The translations under genes were made by a program, and so were the position numbers. Below are positions 19,564 through 31,866 of a stretch of 64,000 bases of DNA, piece after piece (positions within the stretch are counted from its first letter, which is position 1; each line of letters begins with the position of its first letter). Origin of the DNA: Plectosphaerella cucumerina (taxonomy: Eukaryota > Ascomycota > Sordariomycetes > Glomerellales > Plectosphaerellaceae); contig JAGPXD010000001.1 in NCBI GenBank assembly GCA_020746995.1, positions 496,001 to 560,000 of the forward strand, read 5' to 3'. The notes under the pieces were generated by a model that was not told the DNA's origin, made no database searches, and was given only the letters and a program-made list of their open reading frames with translations.

Positions 19564-22500
19564 ATGGCCAGTGGAGAACTCGGCCTCAAGGTCGCCTTTT
19601 ACGTCTATCCTTGCGTTCTTTTCGTTTCACTTCTCGGCGCCCAGTCATTCCAGTTCTACCGCAGACGACAACGCGATGCGACGCGCGACACGGCCGCGTC
19701 GGCAACCATCGACAAGCAGGATGCCGAGAGCATAAGAAAGTTCTACGCATGGATTCTGTGGCTTCTCCAGCTCGGTATTTCGGTGCTCTTGCTTGCCAGC
19801 GTAGTGATCGCTGTGCGCGAGGCGGTGGCTGGTCTTCATGACGCGTCTGGGAAAGTCGCCTTCTCGTTCAGCGCTTACCTGGTAAGTTTTCTCAAGGTGG
19901 TGATGTTGAGTTGTTTTGAGCAACGAGCGCATGCAATCGCGCGAATCCGAGAAGCCTGCCCCCTGGTGGTGATGGTGCCATCCAGTTGACTGACGTGAAT
20001 CGTAGGCTTCCTACGTTGGAGTTCTTCTATACTTCCTGGCAGGTCTCTTACCTGACCCCGAAGGGCCATGGTCCCCAGGCGCCGCCCACTGCCTCGCCTG
20101 GGTGACTGGCGCACTCGCGGAAATTGCCATTGCCGCCATCCTCTTCTCCTCCCAGTCCTCTTTGGGCGTCACCAAGATGTTTATCTCGGATCTCAACGCA
20201 CTCGCCTTCGCCCGTATCTTCGTCTACGGCGCGATGATCGCTGTCATCGGCCTAAGAGAGTACAAGCTGAAGCCGACGCAGGCAGGATCGGTCCCGGAGG
20301 AAAGGCAGTCCCTTCTGGAGAACGGAAGTGGATCATCTGCCGGCTATGGGAGCGTCCCGGCCGCCGCTCCTGGTCGACGGACCCAAGTCTCGGGCACTGG
20401 CTGGCTGGAATATTTTGCTGGCTTCAAAATCCTCTTCCCATATCTCTGGTTCGTCTGCCCAACCTCCAAGCACTCACCCCTTGCTGATTGCTTCTTCTAG
20501 GCCGAAAGATTCGCCTCTCTATCAAGCTATTGTGGTCATCTGCATGATCCTCCTGGTTCTCCAGCGCACCGTCAATGTCTTGGCGCCCTTCCAGCTCGGC
20601 ATTCTTGTTGATGCCCTCGGAAAAGGTCAGATCCCGGTCAAGGAGATCATTCTCTACGTTGTGTATCGCGGTCTTCAGGGCAACCAGGGAGTCATCGGTG
20701 CCGCCAGAGCTGTTCTCTGGATACCAGTGTCCCAGTCACTCTTCCGCCGCCTCTCGACAGCTGCTTTTGAGCATGTTTTGGATCTCTCCTTGGAGTTCCA
20801 CCTCAACAAAAAGATAGGCGAGGTGACCAGCGCACTCAGTCGGTAAAGACCCCCTTTCTACCTTGTTAGGCTGCTGTTTTAGAAGTCTTAGGAGTCTGTC
20901 TTACGAGTAGGTTGGCAGCATGTGGACCCCAGTCGATCAACGACTCTCGAGACAGACTCCCACGACTCCAACTATGCAAGGATATCACTAACCCTGCGTG
21001 CCGTAGTGGATCGGCCATCAACACATTCCTGGAGAGCTTTTGCTTCCAAGTTTTTCCGATGGTAAATCCCCGAGTTCTTGTCGCATTAGGGTCACGCGAG
21101 TTGTTTGCCACGTGGATACCACATGCTCCTGCACCAACCCCTAGAACAGACTCCCGATGACTCCCGATTCAGCCGTAAAAGGTAATTACTGACTCCGCGT
21201 GTCGTAGGTATTTGACATTTTCGTGGCGGGAGCCTTCCTATTCGTTCGATACGATCCGTTCTACACCATCATCGTCTTCTTCATCATGTGGTCTTACATC
21301 TTCCTCACCATCTACGTCGCCAAGTACCGTGCTCGACAACGGAGGGACATGGCGGTCAAGATGCGCGAGATGGAGGCCGTCAAGACTGATGCCATCGTCG
21401 CATACGAGACAGTCCAGCACAACTGCGCAGTCACCCGGGAGACTACGAGGTTCCGGACCTACGTCGAGCTCTACCAGAACGCCGAGAAACTGGTTCAATG
21501 GTCTCTCAACGCGCTGAACTTGACCCAGAGCAGCATCTTCACACTTGGCACTGCATTGCTTGTGGCTGTGTCGGCGTACAAGATCTCAGTCGGCGAGCAG
21601 TCAACAGGAGACTTCGTTACACTCATCAACTACTTCGTCCAGCTACAGGGCCCCCTAAATTTCTTCGGGACATACTACAACATGCTCCAGAACAATCTGA
21701 TAGAAGCCGAGAGGCTTCTCGACCTTGTAAGTTTCGTTACCTGGTGTTTATCACATCTAGTGATCTCTTAACAACCCGAACTGACATTTGTTAGTTTAAC
21801 GAGAAGCCGGGCGTTGTTGAGAAGCCAAATGCCAACAAACTTTCATCAACAAAGGGCGAAGTCTCGTTTCATGACGTCAAGTTTGCCTACAAGACCAAGA
21901 AGGGCGATCTCGTGCTGAAGGGTATTAGCTTCACCGTACAGCCCGGGACAAAGACGGCCATTGTCGGAGAGTCAGGCAGTGGCAAGTCGACATGTTTGCG
22001 TCTTCTGTTCCGCTTCTACGACATATCTGAAGGCTCCATCACGTTGGACGGCCACGACCTCCGCGACCTGAAGCTCGACAGCCTGCGGAGGAACATCGGT
22101 GTCGTTCCACAAGATACGGTGCTTTTTAACGCCTCGATTATGTATAATCTGCTCTACGCCAGTCCGGATGCCACAGAAGCAGAAGTGTACAAGGCGTGCA
22201 CCGCGGCGAACATCCACGACCGCATTCTCGCGTTCCCGGATGGCTACGATACCAAGGTCGGAGAGCGCGGCCTGAAACTCTCCGGTGGCGAGCGTCAGCG
22301 GGTAAGGAGATCGAACGTTTCGGGGCTCGCGCATTTGCTGACATGAACCTTGTTCTGCAGATTGCCATCGCCAGAGCTATCCTAAAGGATGCGCCCATTT
22401 TGCTCCTCGACGAGGCGACGGCATCCCTTGACTCCCATACCGAGAAAGAGATACAAGACGCACTTGAAATTGTCACGAAGGTTAGTGGACAATCAACAGC

Positions 22501-22820
22501 TTAACGAGTCCAAAGTACTGACACAGACCTTGATCAGGGCCGCACCACAATCACCATCGCGTAAGACCGAAACCCCGTCAAGTGACATACCTTATGCTAA
22601 CCTTGACGACAGGCATCGCTTGTCGACCATCATCCACTCCGACCAGATTGTGGTTCTTGTCAAGGGACAGATCCTCGAGCGCGGAACCCACACGGAGCTG
22701 CTTGCCCTGCGAGGACGATATCACGCCATGTGGCAGAAGCAAACGACGATCGAGAAGAAGGAGAGGGAGAATAAGGAGGAGATCGAGGGGTCATCGTCCG
22801 AGGCCGGGTCGCAGGAGTAG
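19564..22820 (+). CDS. ABC half-transporter, heavy-metal-tolerance (HMT1/ABCB6) type
   Basis: Nine exons: 19564-19881, 20006-20448, 20501-20842, 21007-21061, 21208-21726, 21795-22301, 22361-22480, 22538-22560 and 22613-22820; 844 residues. An N-terminal extension with about four to five hydrophobic segments precedes a standard six-helix exporter domain, then one nucleotide-binding domain. That domain has Walker A GESGSGKST, signature LSGGERQR, Walker B ILLLDEATASLD and H-loop AHRLSTI. This extra N-terminal membrane region plus one TMD-NBD is the layout of HMT1/ABCB6, which transport glutathione- or phytochelatin-bound metals at the vacuole. The catalytic motifs are intact. Exon 8 is only 23 nt (GRTTITIA). 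Introns 3 and 4 (164 and 146 nt) resemble each other in sequence and are far longer than usual. Confidence 0.92.
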
Positions 22821-25800
22821 CAGCACAAATGGCGCGCCTCTTGACATGTACAACAATGTGGCAACAGATTCCTACATCGCGCAGCTGCCGGCTGAACCCA
22901 ATCACAGGAGCCTGTCAAAATATCTCGCTTCCAGAACAATGTTTCGAAGCCAGTCTTGGCACACGAGCACCAGAGACCGGGGACGTTGCGCAATTGCTTG
23001 GTGGATGTACGTCGCCGTGGGGTGCGCCAGATAAGGGGGCTGTACAGCTTCCCTGGCGTTGCCATACCGAGAAAGGGCATGTCGCGACCGAGACGGCACG
23101 CACGCAGACTACCATCTTTGGCAGGTGAATCAGGCCTGGCAATCACAGAATGCATGCCGGCCGCCCTGTCATGCAGGCACAGCCAGTATGCCGTTGGTGG
23201 TGGCGCCGAGAGCTCCCTTGTTGGCGCCCCTGCAATGGCGCCAGGGTCGGAAGAGGCAGCGATCAGGAAGGGTTCTCGCTTCAGGACGGGACCGGCAAGA
23301 TGCAATCTGTGGTTGATGCAGGTCGGCACACATCACATCCTCTTGTGACGGGAGCGGAGATGATCCGGGTGGTGTGGTGCGGCCGCCGACACTGCCATGG
23401 TGCGTGCCGTCGAGACAGGAGCTGCAGACTGACACCCTTCTGACAACATCGAGCTGAAGAGGAGACGGGTTTCCACGCCTATAATGAGCTTGTTAACCCC
23501 CGAAGAGAACTTGTGTCCCAGCCGCAGATGCCATTCTCGGTGGGGGTGGGCTCCGCGACGACAACGTGGCAGTTTGGCAGAAGATCTGCGGGTGGCCGGG
23601 GAGCTCGTGATGTGGACCGACAAGCGCAGCACCAAACAAGGGCTGGGGACCTTGTCCTGCGGAGGTCGTGGTTATGAGGGCTGCCAGCAGCGGCAGGATG
23701 CAATGCTTGTCGCGGACTCTGTGAAGAGGCAGAGTTAGACGGACCATGTCCCGATTGGGGCGGGCTGTTTGCAGCGCGCTCACTCCTGGCAGAACCTCAT
23801 TAGACAGCACAACTGGCGGGACAAGGGCCTGTTTCCGCCGGGCAGAAGTCGCCGGCAGACCGGTGGCGGTGGCCTCAAACCACCAAGTCAGCGGAGGTTG
23901 CAGTGAACCATCTAGTGAAGCTGTTGAACCGGTCTGGCGGGTTGATCTCGTTCGACGTCGAGCCTCTTCAGCGTCATGGCGTCTGACAGGTGAGGCCTGA
24001 GAGCAAGCCTGGCCCGTTGACCAGGACAAAAGTCGCAACACCACGACGCAACGCGGGAGGAGGCACACGGATCGAGCAGTGGCCCCCTTCCTGGCCGAAG
24101 TATCGCCCCCGTACCACCGAGCCGGGCGCTGCTCCTGGGGGTTGGGGCTGTCAAGAGTCAGGACGGACGAGATAAGGCCGGGCCGAGGAGGGCTGTGTCC
24201 TGGCAGCGATCATGATCGGCGTGGCCCAAAGGAGGCAGCAGCGGTGACCTGCAGCGGCGGACTGGGGGCCGGGGAAATATACTGGGAGCTGCCACGCGAC
24301 GGAAGGGGACGTGGTCGTAGCATCGTGGGCCGACGGATCGGATTCCATGTCGCTGGCCGGCCTGCACCGGCCAGATAACCAGAGAAGAGCTCGAGACGGG
24401 CAGTGTTGGTTTGACGGAGGATCGGCTGGTCGACGGTCAGACGCGTTCATGCCCACGACCAGCCATCAAACAAAGGCCTGTGCCTCCGCCCAGAAGAACG
24501 ACATGCTCGTGTTACGTCTCCTCGATTCAGAAACATGCCCCAGGCCGCCCCCCCTTCGTGGCGACAGGGCTCCGATGGCGGAATCGGTGTCGAGCGCCGC
24601 CTGTCGCTAGTACTGCCCTAGGCGTCCAGGGGTCTTGCGCTAGCTTCTCCCACCGGGAAGAGCAGAGACAAGCGGTGCCCAACGTGGAGGGGGCAGCGGG
24701 GGTCGACCAGGATGAGCGAGGGGAGAAGGCAGAGCGCACGAGCACGCCCACTGAGGCTGGACCTGTTGTCTCCATCGTTTGACAGGGCTCGGGGAAGCGA
24801 TGCAGCGGCCGGCCGGGCAACGCAACGGTTGATGCCGTTGGCGAGTAGAGAGCGACCGGTCGTGAATACAAGTAACCCCAGGGATCCATCCAGGCCAAGC
24901 GCAAGCGAGCGGAAGTGCGAGGAGGGAGGAGCGACTGCATCACCCGCAGGTGGCCATCGTCGGCTGCATGAAGAAATGAGGCAGCCCTCACGCCGCTCCC
25001 CTGTTGCCCTGTTGCCGGGATGGACAGACTCGACGTGCCTCGGGAGGCGCTGACTCGCTTTTTTTGCATCTGGGAGGTGTGCCAGCCACGAGCGAGAGAT
25101 TGCTTCCAGAAGCCCCGAGTGGCTTTTGCGCCTGGCAGGGTTGGGAGATGGGATTCACCGAGGCAGAGGGGCAGGGCGGGTGAGTGGCTGGGCTGGGCGG
25201 GCAGTCGGGGGGATGGTGATGCCCCGGGCCACACCCCTGAAATTGCACCCGTGGCAAAACACCCCTGAATCCAACCTCAACCGACGGTCAGCACAAGCAC
25301 ATTTCACCACGATCCAACCCCCGCAGGGCAAGGCTATTTGCGATGAACAGAGCGACAGAGACTGGCTGCTCGCTCTGGCCTTCCAACCACGCTTCGATAC
25401 CAGTCCTTGTCCAGTTACAACCCCCCATCAGCCCCGAGTCGCGGTTGATATTCATGCGTCCCAACTTGACAGCCGTCCTGGGGCGTGTCCGCCGCGACTA
25501 TTGGACGGCCCCATCTCCCGGCGTGTTATCTCGCAATCTTTCCGTCAGCCACTCGCCGCTTGGGATCCAGAAGCCCCTCCCCCCCTTCTCGAGGGACCAG
25601 GGGACCCTCCTCGTCAACTTCCCCCGGTCTGCTCGCTGGGCTGGCTGGCGTGCCGCTCCTACGGGCCCTTTGCATGGGTGTGTGGGAGAAGGGCCTCATC
25701 TCACCCTGGACCTTCCAGATGCATACCTGAAGCGCCGAGCCTGGCTATCCGCATCCCGCCCCGCGCACGGCACGGCTGGGAGGAGAGAGCAGGCAGCGCT

Positions 25801-26411
25801 CGAGGGGAGGATGACGGGGCGGGAACGAGCTGGCGAGAAAAGAGACGGGAAAAGGAGACAGATCTAGCCAAAGACCCCCTGGTCCAGCACGCGCCGTTGG
25901 TCGCTAGGCCCCGTGATGACTGCCACTAGACCAGGCCGAGGTGGGCGAGCTCTATCTGCCTGTGGGATGGCTCCCGCTGCTAAGGTAGTACCGGTGCCAA
26001 GCTGTCAAGGCCAAGCGGCCGAGGTGGGAATTTTACTTTTGTCCTGCGACGCCCCCGGGACAGAGGGGGAAACCGATAGCCGGAGCTGTTTCTGTTCTTG
26101 TTGCATTGGTTTCCAGTTCTCCAGACCTTCGCCGAGACATCGACATCAAAGAGCGACCCTCGAGGGATACAGCAAGGACAGACGGTTGTTCATCGTATAG
26201 AACCAGACTCCTCCCGACCCTGCGAGCACTCGACAGTCGACCCGAGTCGACTCGCACCCCTCCCGCCGATCACAGCTCGGCGACCCTCCGCGCCAGTTAA
26301 CACCCCTCGCACGGCCAACGCGCCGGCGCAATCTGCTCCCAGCGCCCACGACTCGCTGGACGAACCCCCGGCCGAGAGTAGCATCGCTCACAGAAGAAAC
26401 ATCCCGACGAC
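22821..26411. other. 3.6 kb GC-rich stretch without recognisable gene
   Basis: Many overlapping frames up to 267 codons occur on both strands, as expected from high GC. None carries a recognisable motif, signal peptide or consistent splice pattern. The right part is the leader and promoter of the SH3 protein gene. It may hold a long regulatory region or non-coding transcript. This stretch is unusually long for this window. Confidence 0.5.
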
Positions 26412-29400
26412 ATGGCGGTCGACGCAGAGGAGCTCGTGACCCGCATCTTTCGCGAGGTCGTCGAGCGCGGAAACGAGGCCGTCGCGCAGGCCGAGGATGT
26501 GGCCGACGAGAACGAGGAGGTCGGCTGGCGCCTGCTCAAGGCAGGCCAGGCCCTCGTTAAGGAGGGCGAGAGGGCCATCAAGCGGCTCAAACCGCTGCTG
26601 CAGAACCGGCCGCCCGAGTTCAGCGACGCCGTCAAAAGGATGATGATCCAGAATGGTGGAGTGGCCTGAATCACCGCTGGAGACAGGGACGAGTGCTAAC
26701 GAGCTTGTAGTTGACATTATGGACAGGCAGCGGTCCCTTGACAGCTTGTTGTACGACTTCGACGATTACATGGAGGTCGAGACGTTCGAGGGCGAGCGGT
26801 TCGCTGAGCTACAGTCGGAGACAAAAGCTTTTGCGCTGGTCGTACTGGAGGGGATAAGGACAGCCATGGCCGAGGCGGTGCTCAAGTCGCAGCCTCAACC
26901 CGAGGTGGTCGCCCAGCCAGAGCCGGAGCCCGAGATCGTCAAGGTCGAACCTATCGTCATTGCCGAGGCCATCTCAAGAGCCGACTCGCCGGTCAAGCCC
27001 GAATCGCCCATCAAGCTCGAATTCCCCGTCAAGGCCGAGATCCCCCTCGTCCCGGCGACTAGCCTCCCACCACCGGCGCCGCGGCCCTCGGCCTTTCCCC
27101 CTCTACCGCCACTGCCCCCGATGGCTTCGCGGCCCGAGTCGCGCTCGTCAAAGCACTCGTCGACGCAGTCAGGCATGCGGCCCTCGACCCAGGGTCGGGA
27201 GCGCCCAGCGATGCCCCCATGGCCAAAGCCGCCACCTGGAAATATGAAGCTCGCGAGGACGCGGTCCGGATCAGCGGGAGGACACAGCGGTCTGCCTAGC
27301 CCAACGTCCGTACCGCATGGCATGCAGGATTTCAGACCGACAGCGCTGCGGCCGCCCCCGAGCCCGAAGCCCTTCCAACCGATGGACCTGCCGCTGCAGC
27401 ACCCGCCAACGTCGCCACCAGCACAGCAGCAGCATCACTACCAACAGCCCAATCAATATCAACAGCACCAGTACCAGCAGCAGCAACTGCGCGAGCAGCA
27501 GAACCAGTACTCCCTTCCTCTGCAGCGCCCCCAGGACAGCGAAGCCAGCCGCTTCGACTTTGGCCTGCCAACGCGGACGGCGCCCAGGTTGGCCCAGAGG
27601 CCCTCGTACCAGGACCTCGTGTCGGCGAGCCAGCAGGAGCCCGAGAGGTCAGCAAGGAACCACGAGACGGAGCGCATGTCGCGGCTTGCCGACACACTTC
27701 GGATGCCGACCGATGCCCGTTACAACACCTCATTCCTCGACCAGGAGCCCTACCCCGAACCGCCGAGCGCCTACAATGACCGCCGCCTGACGGGCACAAC
27801 GGCGTCAGACCGGCAGAGCTCCAACTTTGACACGACGAGCCCGGTGCACTCAGGCAGCAACCGTACATCAGCGTTCTCTAACGCCACAAGCTACACTTCA
27901 CCGACACGGCACTCGAACAACGCCTACAACGGCGGCGGCATCCCTCGATCTTCGTCTCTTCACGCATCGGCAACGCCCGGGGAGCTGCGCGAGAAGAGCA
28001 TCTCGTCCCTCTCCGAGCGCGAGAATAACAAGCTCATGCTCGTTGAGGAGTGGGCATCAACACACACGGCTACCACGCACGACACGGCACCGCCCGCTGG
28101 CTACCCGACGTGGCGGACGGTCGACTGCAAGCTGGGCGTCGACAGCTCCTTCATCGCCATGAAGGGCTACTGCAAGGGCGCTGTGCTGTTCAAGGTAAGA
28201 TTCTCGCCCATGCCTTCAGCACTCCTCTTGAAACTAACCTAGCTTTCCTGTAGGATAATGGCCCTGGAGAGGGCGTGAAGAAAGTCGGCGGCGCCGGCAG
28301 TGCCCAGGCGGCCAAGGACTTTGCGGGAGGCATGGGCTTTGCAGGCGCCTATTCGGCGTCCAACGGGACCTTCCAGGATACCATGGCGCAGTGCACGCGG
28401 TGCGAGTATACGCATAAGTACTCGCAGTTGATGCAGGACCTGGACAAGGACTGTGAGTCTTTCTGTTTCCCGCAAGATGACCCTACTGACCTTCTGAAGC
28501 CATCGCCACGCTACAAGCTCACGGCCTCCGCTACCGCAGGCGCTTCCTCTACAAGGCGCACATGCCAAACAAGATCATGACCAAGGCCTACTACGCCTGT
28601 CCCTTCTGCACGCACACCGGCTCAACGCCTCGCGAGGGCGACGCCACCGTCTTCACGAGCGCCATGTACCTCCTCCGCCACATCGCCCGCCACCCGCAGC
28701 CTCTCCCTGAAGTGCCCGGACTGACGGTGGTATACGGCTCCTTGGCGGCCGATGACCCGTCGGCTACCGACTTCGACGTACACCTGCCCTCTGCGCCCCT
28801 GAACCCAGGCTATCCTCTCGAGGGTGATGCCTCGGCGCGCGCGGCCATGATGCCTGTGATGCTGGCGGTCAAGGACCACGTGCAGCTGCCCGGGGAGAAG
28901 CCGCTAGACCGGCCGGATCGCACAGCGGCGACGCCGCTGCTGCAGTTCTTTGCGGGGAGCCGCATCGTGGGCGTCGAGTTCCCGGAGCAGTGGGGTGGCA
29001 AGTGGTGCACGGGATGGCATGACGGAGATTTCGGCGCCTTCCCGATCAAGAACGTGCAGCTCGAGGCGCCGCGACGGGGGAGGCTGGGGGCCCATCAAGA
29101 GGCGCCGGTGAGCAGGCGTGCGTGCGTGACAAAGTGGAAGTTTGACGTGCGGAGCGGCGCTGGCACGGGATGGTTGCCGTTTGAGAAGGGCGAGGCCATC
29201 ACGAACCTGGAGTGTGAGTACATTTCCCTTCTGCAAGGGATGACGGCGGCTAACGATCTGCAGGGGATGATCCGGAGGCGTGGTACTGGGTTGGAACGAA
29301 CAAGAAGGGGAGATGGGGCATCTTCCCCAGCTCGCATGTCAAGCTGGACTCGGTCAAGGACGGGTCGCTCAACGACTCGTCGAGCTCCATCACGAAGAAG

Positions 29401-29421
29401 AAGTCGATACTGCCGTGGTAG
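26412..29421 (+). CDS. Large SH3-domain and Cys-rich protein
   Basis: Five exons: 26412-26655, 26711-28194, 28254-28452, 28500-29213 and 29264-29421; 932 residues. The N-terminal 150 residues are helical and acidic (VFREVVERGNEA-like, likely coiled coil). A long disordered Pro/Gln/Ser-rich middle follows, with a CAG/CAA-encoded glutamine-rich stretch near 27420-27500. The C-terminal third has a paired-cysteine element (CTRCEY, later CPFCTH followed by LLRHIARH, a possible Cys4/His zinc site). Two SH3-like segments come next: VEFPEQWGGKW to FGAFPIKNV, and WKFDVRSGAG to RWGIFPSSHV. The final SH3 has the ALYDF-to-FP(S)xxV layout. Splicing restores MMIQN-VDIMD across the first intron. Likely a cytoplasmic scaffold or adaptor; partners unknown. 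Confidence 0.82.
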
Positions 29422-29987
29422 GTAGTATGGGAGCAGGGGCTTGTGTTGGATAAGGTACGATGAGACGTGGTCATGAAGGGAATGGGAGGCACGTCCAAGG
29501 GATGTTGCCATGATTTGAGGCTCTGCGGAGTTTGGCCGGTAGACTGATCATATTACAGCTCCTCAAAATCCATGGGCTTTTGCCTGGGCTCATTCTTGGC
29601 AATCTCTTGTCTTGGGCAGCGGTGAGGGTCTCGTGATGTTTGAGGAGGGAGGGAGGGAGCCAGCGAGAAGATGACGACAAAGCCACCCCTGTAACCAACC
29701 GCCCAATTGCTGCGCTTTGGCGAAGGCGGAGCAACATCACCTACGGGTCCAGGCCCATAACCCGAACACTTCAGTGGATGAGTGCCCGCAGCGGTTGACC
29801 CGGGCCAGGCCCGACGGCCGCCTGCTGACCGTGGCGTGCTGCAGGGCCCAGTTTGGCGCCAACCGACCTTGACCTCCATTGCATCGTCAAAGAGAGCCTC
29901 TCTTGGCGATTGATGATAAAGCTCCCTCTTCACCTCGCCCTCAATGGACTCATCACCTTCTCATCTCACCATCCGCCCATCACTGCC
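29422..29987. other. Intergenic, 0.57 kb
   Basis: 3' flank of the SH3 protein and promoter/leader of the arrestin-like gene. The arrestin frame is open from 29853, so part of this could be coding if an upstream ATG is used. Confidence 0.5.
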
Positions 29988-31517
29988 ATGCGAGAGACGC
30001 GCCTCATCGCATCTAATGAGCTTGCCATCCGTTTGGAAGGCAACAAACCCTCCCACGCCCCCGGCGACAGCATCGTCGGCTACATCGTCCGAGGCGCACC
30101 AATAGTCACCCCTCAGGCCTGGATCACAGTCACAATCGGCGGGAGGGTAAAGTCCCGCGTCGCCGGCAAAAACTACAGTGGCCCATCTGGTCGCTGGGAG
30201 GTCATCCCGGAACAAACGCACTTTCAGAAGATCCACGAAGGCCCACTACATGTCGACGCCTCCCTTCCTGGTCAAGAACGCGAACGTGCCTGGCCCTTTT
30301 CCATCAATATCCCATGGTACATCGACTATGGCCTGACAGCCGGAAGAGCGACGCAGCCGATCCAGCCAGGCCTCACGGACGTCGAGGATGCAGCGCATCA
30401 ACTTCCCGACTCAATGCTGGAGAAAGACTACGCCGGCATGGGCACCGACCCCTTCGCCGAGTATTGGGTCAAGGCCGAGCTGCGATCAGCCGAGCAAGCC
30501 TCCATAGATCGCTGCGTCGCCGTCCACCCTTTCATCCTGCGCAAGACTACCAGGAAGCCGCCTATATCCTCTGAGTCGAGGCCAACACACCGCTACGCTG
30601 CCGCCGCCTCCATCTGCTCGGACCGCCTGATCCCCGGCCCTTCCGCCAACCTGTCATTCTTCCAAAAGATCTTCGGGTCGCAACAGACGCCCATCTTCGC
30701 CGGCCAGATGGAGTTTGAGATTCCCGCCGTCATTCAGCTGGAGCACCCGGAGCCCATACCGTTGTGTCTCCGCTTTGTCGTCGATCGTCGCAAGACAAGC
30801 CCCGAGGTCCTCAACGCCGCCGCCTGGCCGAAGATCAGCCTCCTCCGCCTCGTGCTCGAGATTGAGGCCCGTACCGTGACCAGAGACGACATCTCCTTGA
30901 CGGCACCTACCAGTGGCACCCTCGACCTGACCTGGAAAGGCGATGAGCATGTGATTAATGTGCCGCTGCGAGTCTGGAGCGCCAGCTCTGATATGCAAGA
31001 GCCGCTACACATCCCCGTCTCCGGCGGCCACGGAACCAATGCAGCAAACCCTCCTCTGGACGTTGGCCGCCTTCTCGGCATCCACGTCAGGCGAACCGGC
31101 ATCGTTGGCAGCATGTTCACACCAGCCGCTTTGATCCCATCATGCGCGACCGTCGCTTTCCGACACTCGCACCATGTGAAGGTCATTCTCGACGCTGAGG
31201 TAGGTGGGAAGCAGATTCAGTGCCGCTTCAGGAGAGACATGACCATCCTGGCGCCTAGTGAAGTTGACCAAAGTGGCCGGGACGGCGTATGGCGGCCACA
31301 AGATGAGGAGATGCAACCGCCGCCGGTGTTTGTGAGGAGGTCTGGCGACATGAGGCCGCCAGCAACGGATAGGGCATATGAGGACGAGTTTCCGCCGCCA
31401 ATGTATGGGAGGTTAGATTCGTGGATCAGACCACCAGTATTTGAGCCGCCGCCGCCGACGTTTGCAGAGGTTGAAAGAGAGGATTTGCTGCGGAGAGGTA
31501 GGATCCAGACTGTGTGA
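29988..31517 (+). CDS. Arrestin-like N-terminal domain protein with PPxY motif
   Basis: Single exon, 509 residues from the ATG at 29988; the frame is open to 29853. The N-terminus (LAIRLEGNKP, then APGDSIVGYIVR) matches the first strands of the arrestin_N fold: a ligand-binding beta sandwich with a 'GDxVxGxV' turn. The segment FSINIPW and the later beta-rich half (LRLVLEIEARTV, INVPLRVW, HHVKVILDAEV) fit an arrestin_C-like sandwich. The C-terminal tail is proline-rich with a PPPMYGRL element, a PPxY motif that in fungal arrestin-related adaptors recruits the WW domains of the Rsp5/HulA ubiquitin ligase, and a terminal PPPPTFAEVE. A role in ubiquitin-dependent endocytosis of plasma-membrane transporters is inferred. 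Confidence 0.75.
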   Translation: MRETRLIASNELAIRLEGNKPSHAPGDSIVGYIVRGAPIVTPQAWITVTIGGRVKSRVAGKNYSGPSGRWEVIPEQTHFQKIHEGPLHVDASLPGQERERAWPFSINIPWYIDYGLTAGRATQPIQPGLTDVEDAAHQLPDSMLEKDYAGMGTDPFAEYWVKAELRSAEQASIDRCVAVHPFILRKTTRKPPISSESRPTHRYAAAASICSDRLIPGPSANLSFFQKIFGSQQTPIFAGQMEFEIPAVIQLEHPEPIPLCLRFVVDRRKTSPEVLNAAAWPKISLLRLVLEIEARTVTRDDISLTAPTSGTLDLTWKGDEHVINVPLRVWSASSDMQEPLHIPVSGGHGTNAANPPLDVGRLLGIHVRRTGIVGSMFTPAALIPSCATVAFRHSHHVKVILDAEVGGKQIQCRFRRDMTILAPSEVDQSGRDGVWRPQDEEMQPPPVFVRRSGDMRPPATDRAYEDEFPPPMYGRLDSWIRPPVFEPPPPTFAEVEREDLLRRGRIQTV

Positions 31518-31866
31518 GGGTGGGCAAGTAGATCCATATGGAACATAGTTTCCAAGCGTAAATGATGAGCATGGCTTCCTGACCGAGTCTGGGTCTAGCT
31601 AATCTGATGATCCAAATGAGTGCCTTGTGGGTGGTCGTCCGCGTCAGCACCGGGGGCCTCGGCCACCGGGCACATCGCCTGAACCCCTGGAGCTCAACGG
31701 CGATTAGCATCCGTCATGGGCACCTCTCGACCGGGCCCGAGGCCCCCGGCTTCAACATAAGAAGCTTCGGTTTCAGGCCCAGCTGTGTTTTCTTTTAGGT
31801 TTGCGCCGTAGTCATTCTCTCATCTTTACAAGAAACACAAGGCTTCTATCCTTCACAACAGTCTCC
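31518..31866. other. Intergenic, 0.35 kb
   Basis: Short spacer between the arrestin-like gene and the FAD oxidase gene, including the latter's promoter. No gene seen. Confidence 0.5.

Noticed and set aside
24527..25234. 235-codon minus-strand frame in the GC-rich gap
   Set aside because: No domain, no signal peptide, Pro/Arg/Ser-rich composition typical of random GC-rich frames; overlapping frames on the other strand are equally long.
25126..25929. 267-codon plus-strand frame in the GC-rich gap
   Set aside because: Same composition problem and no recognisable motif or plausible start context.
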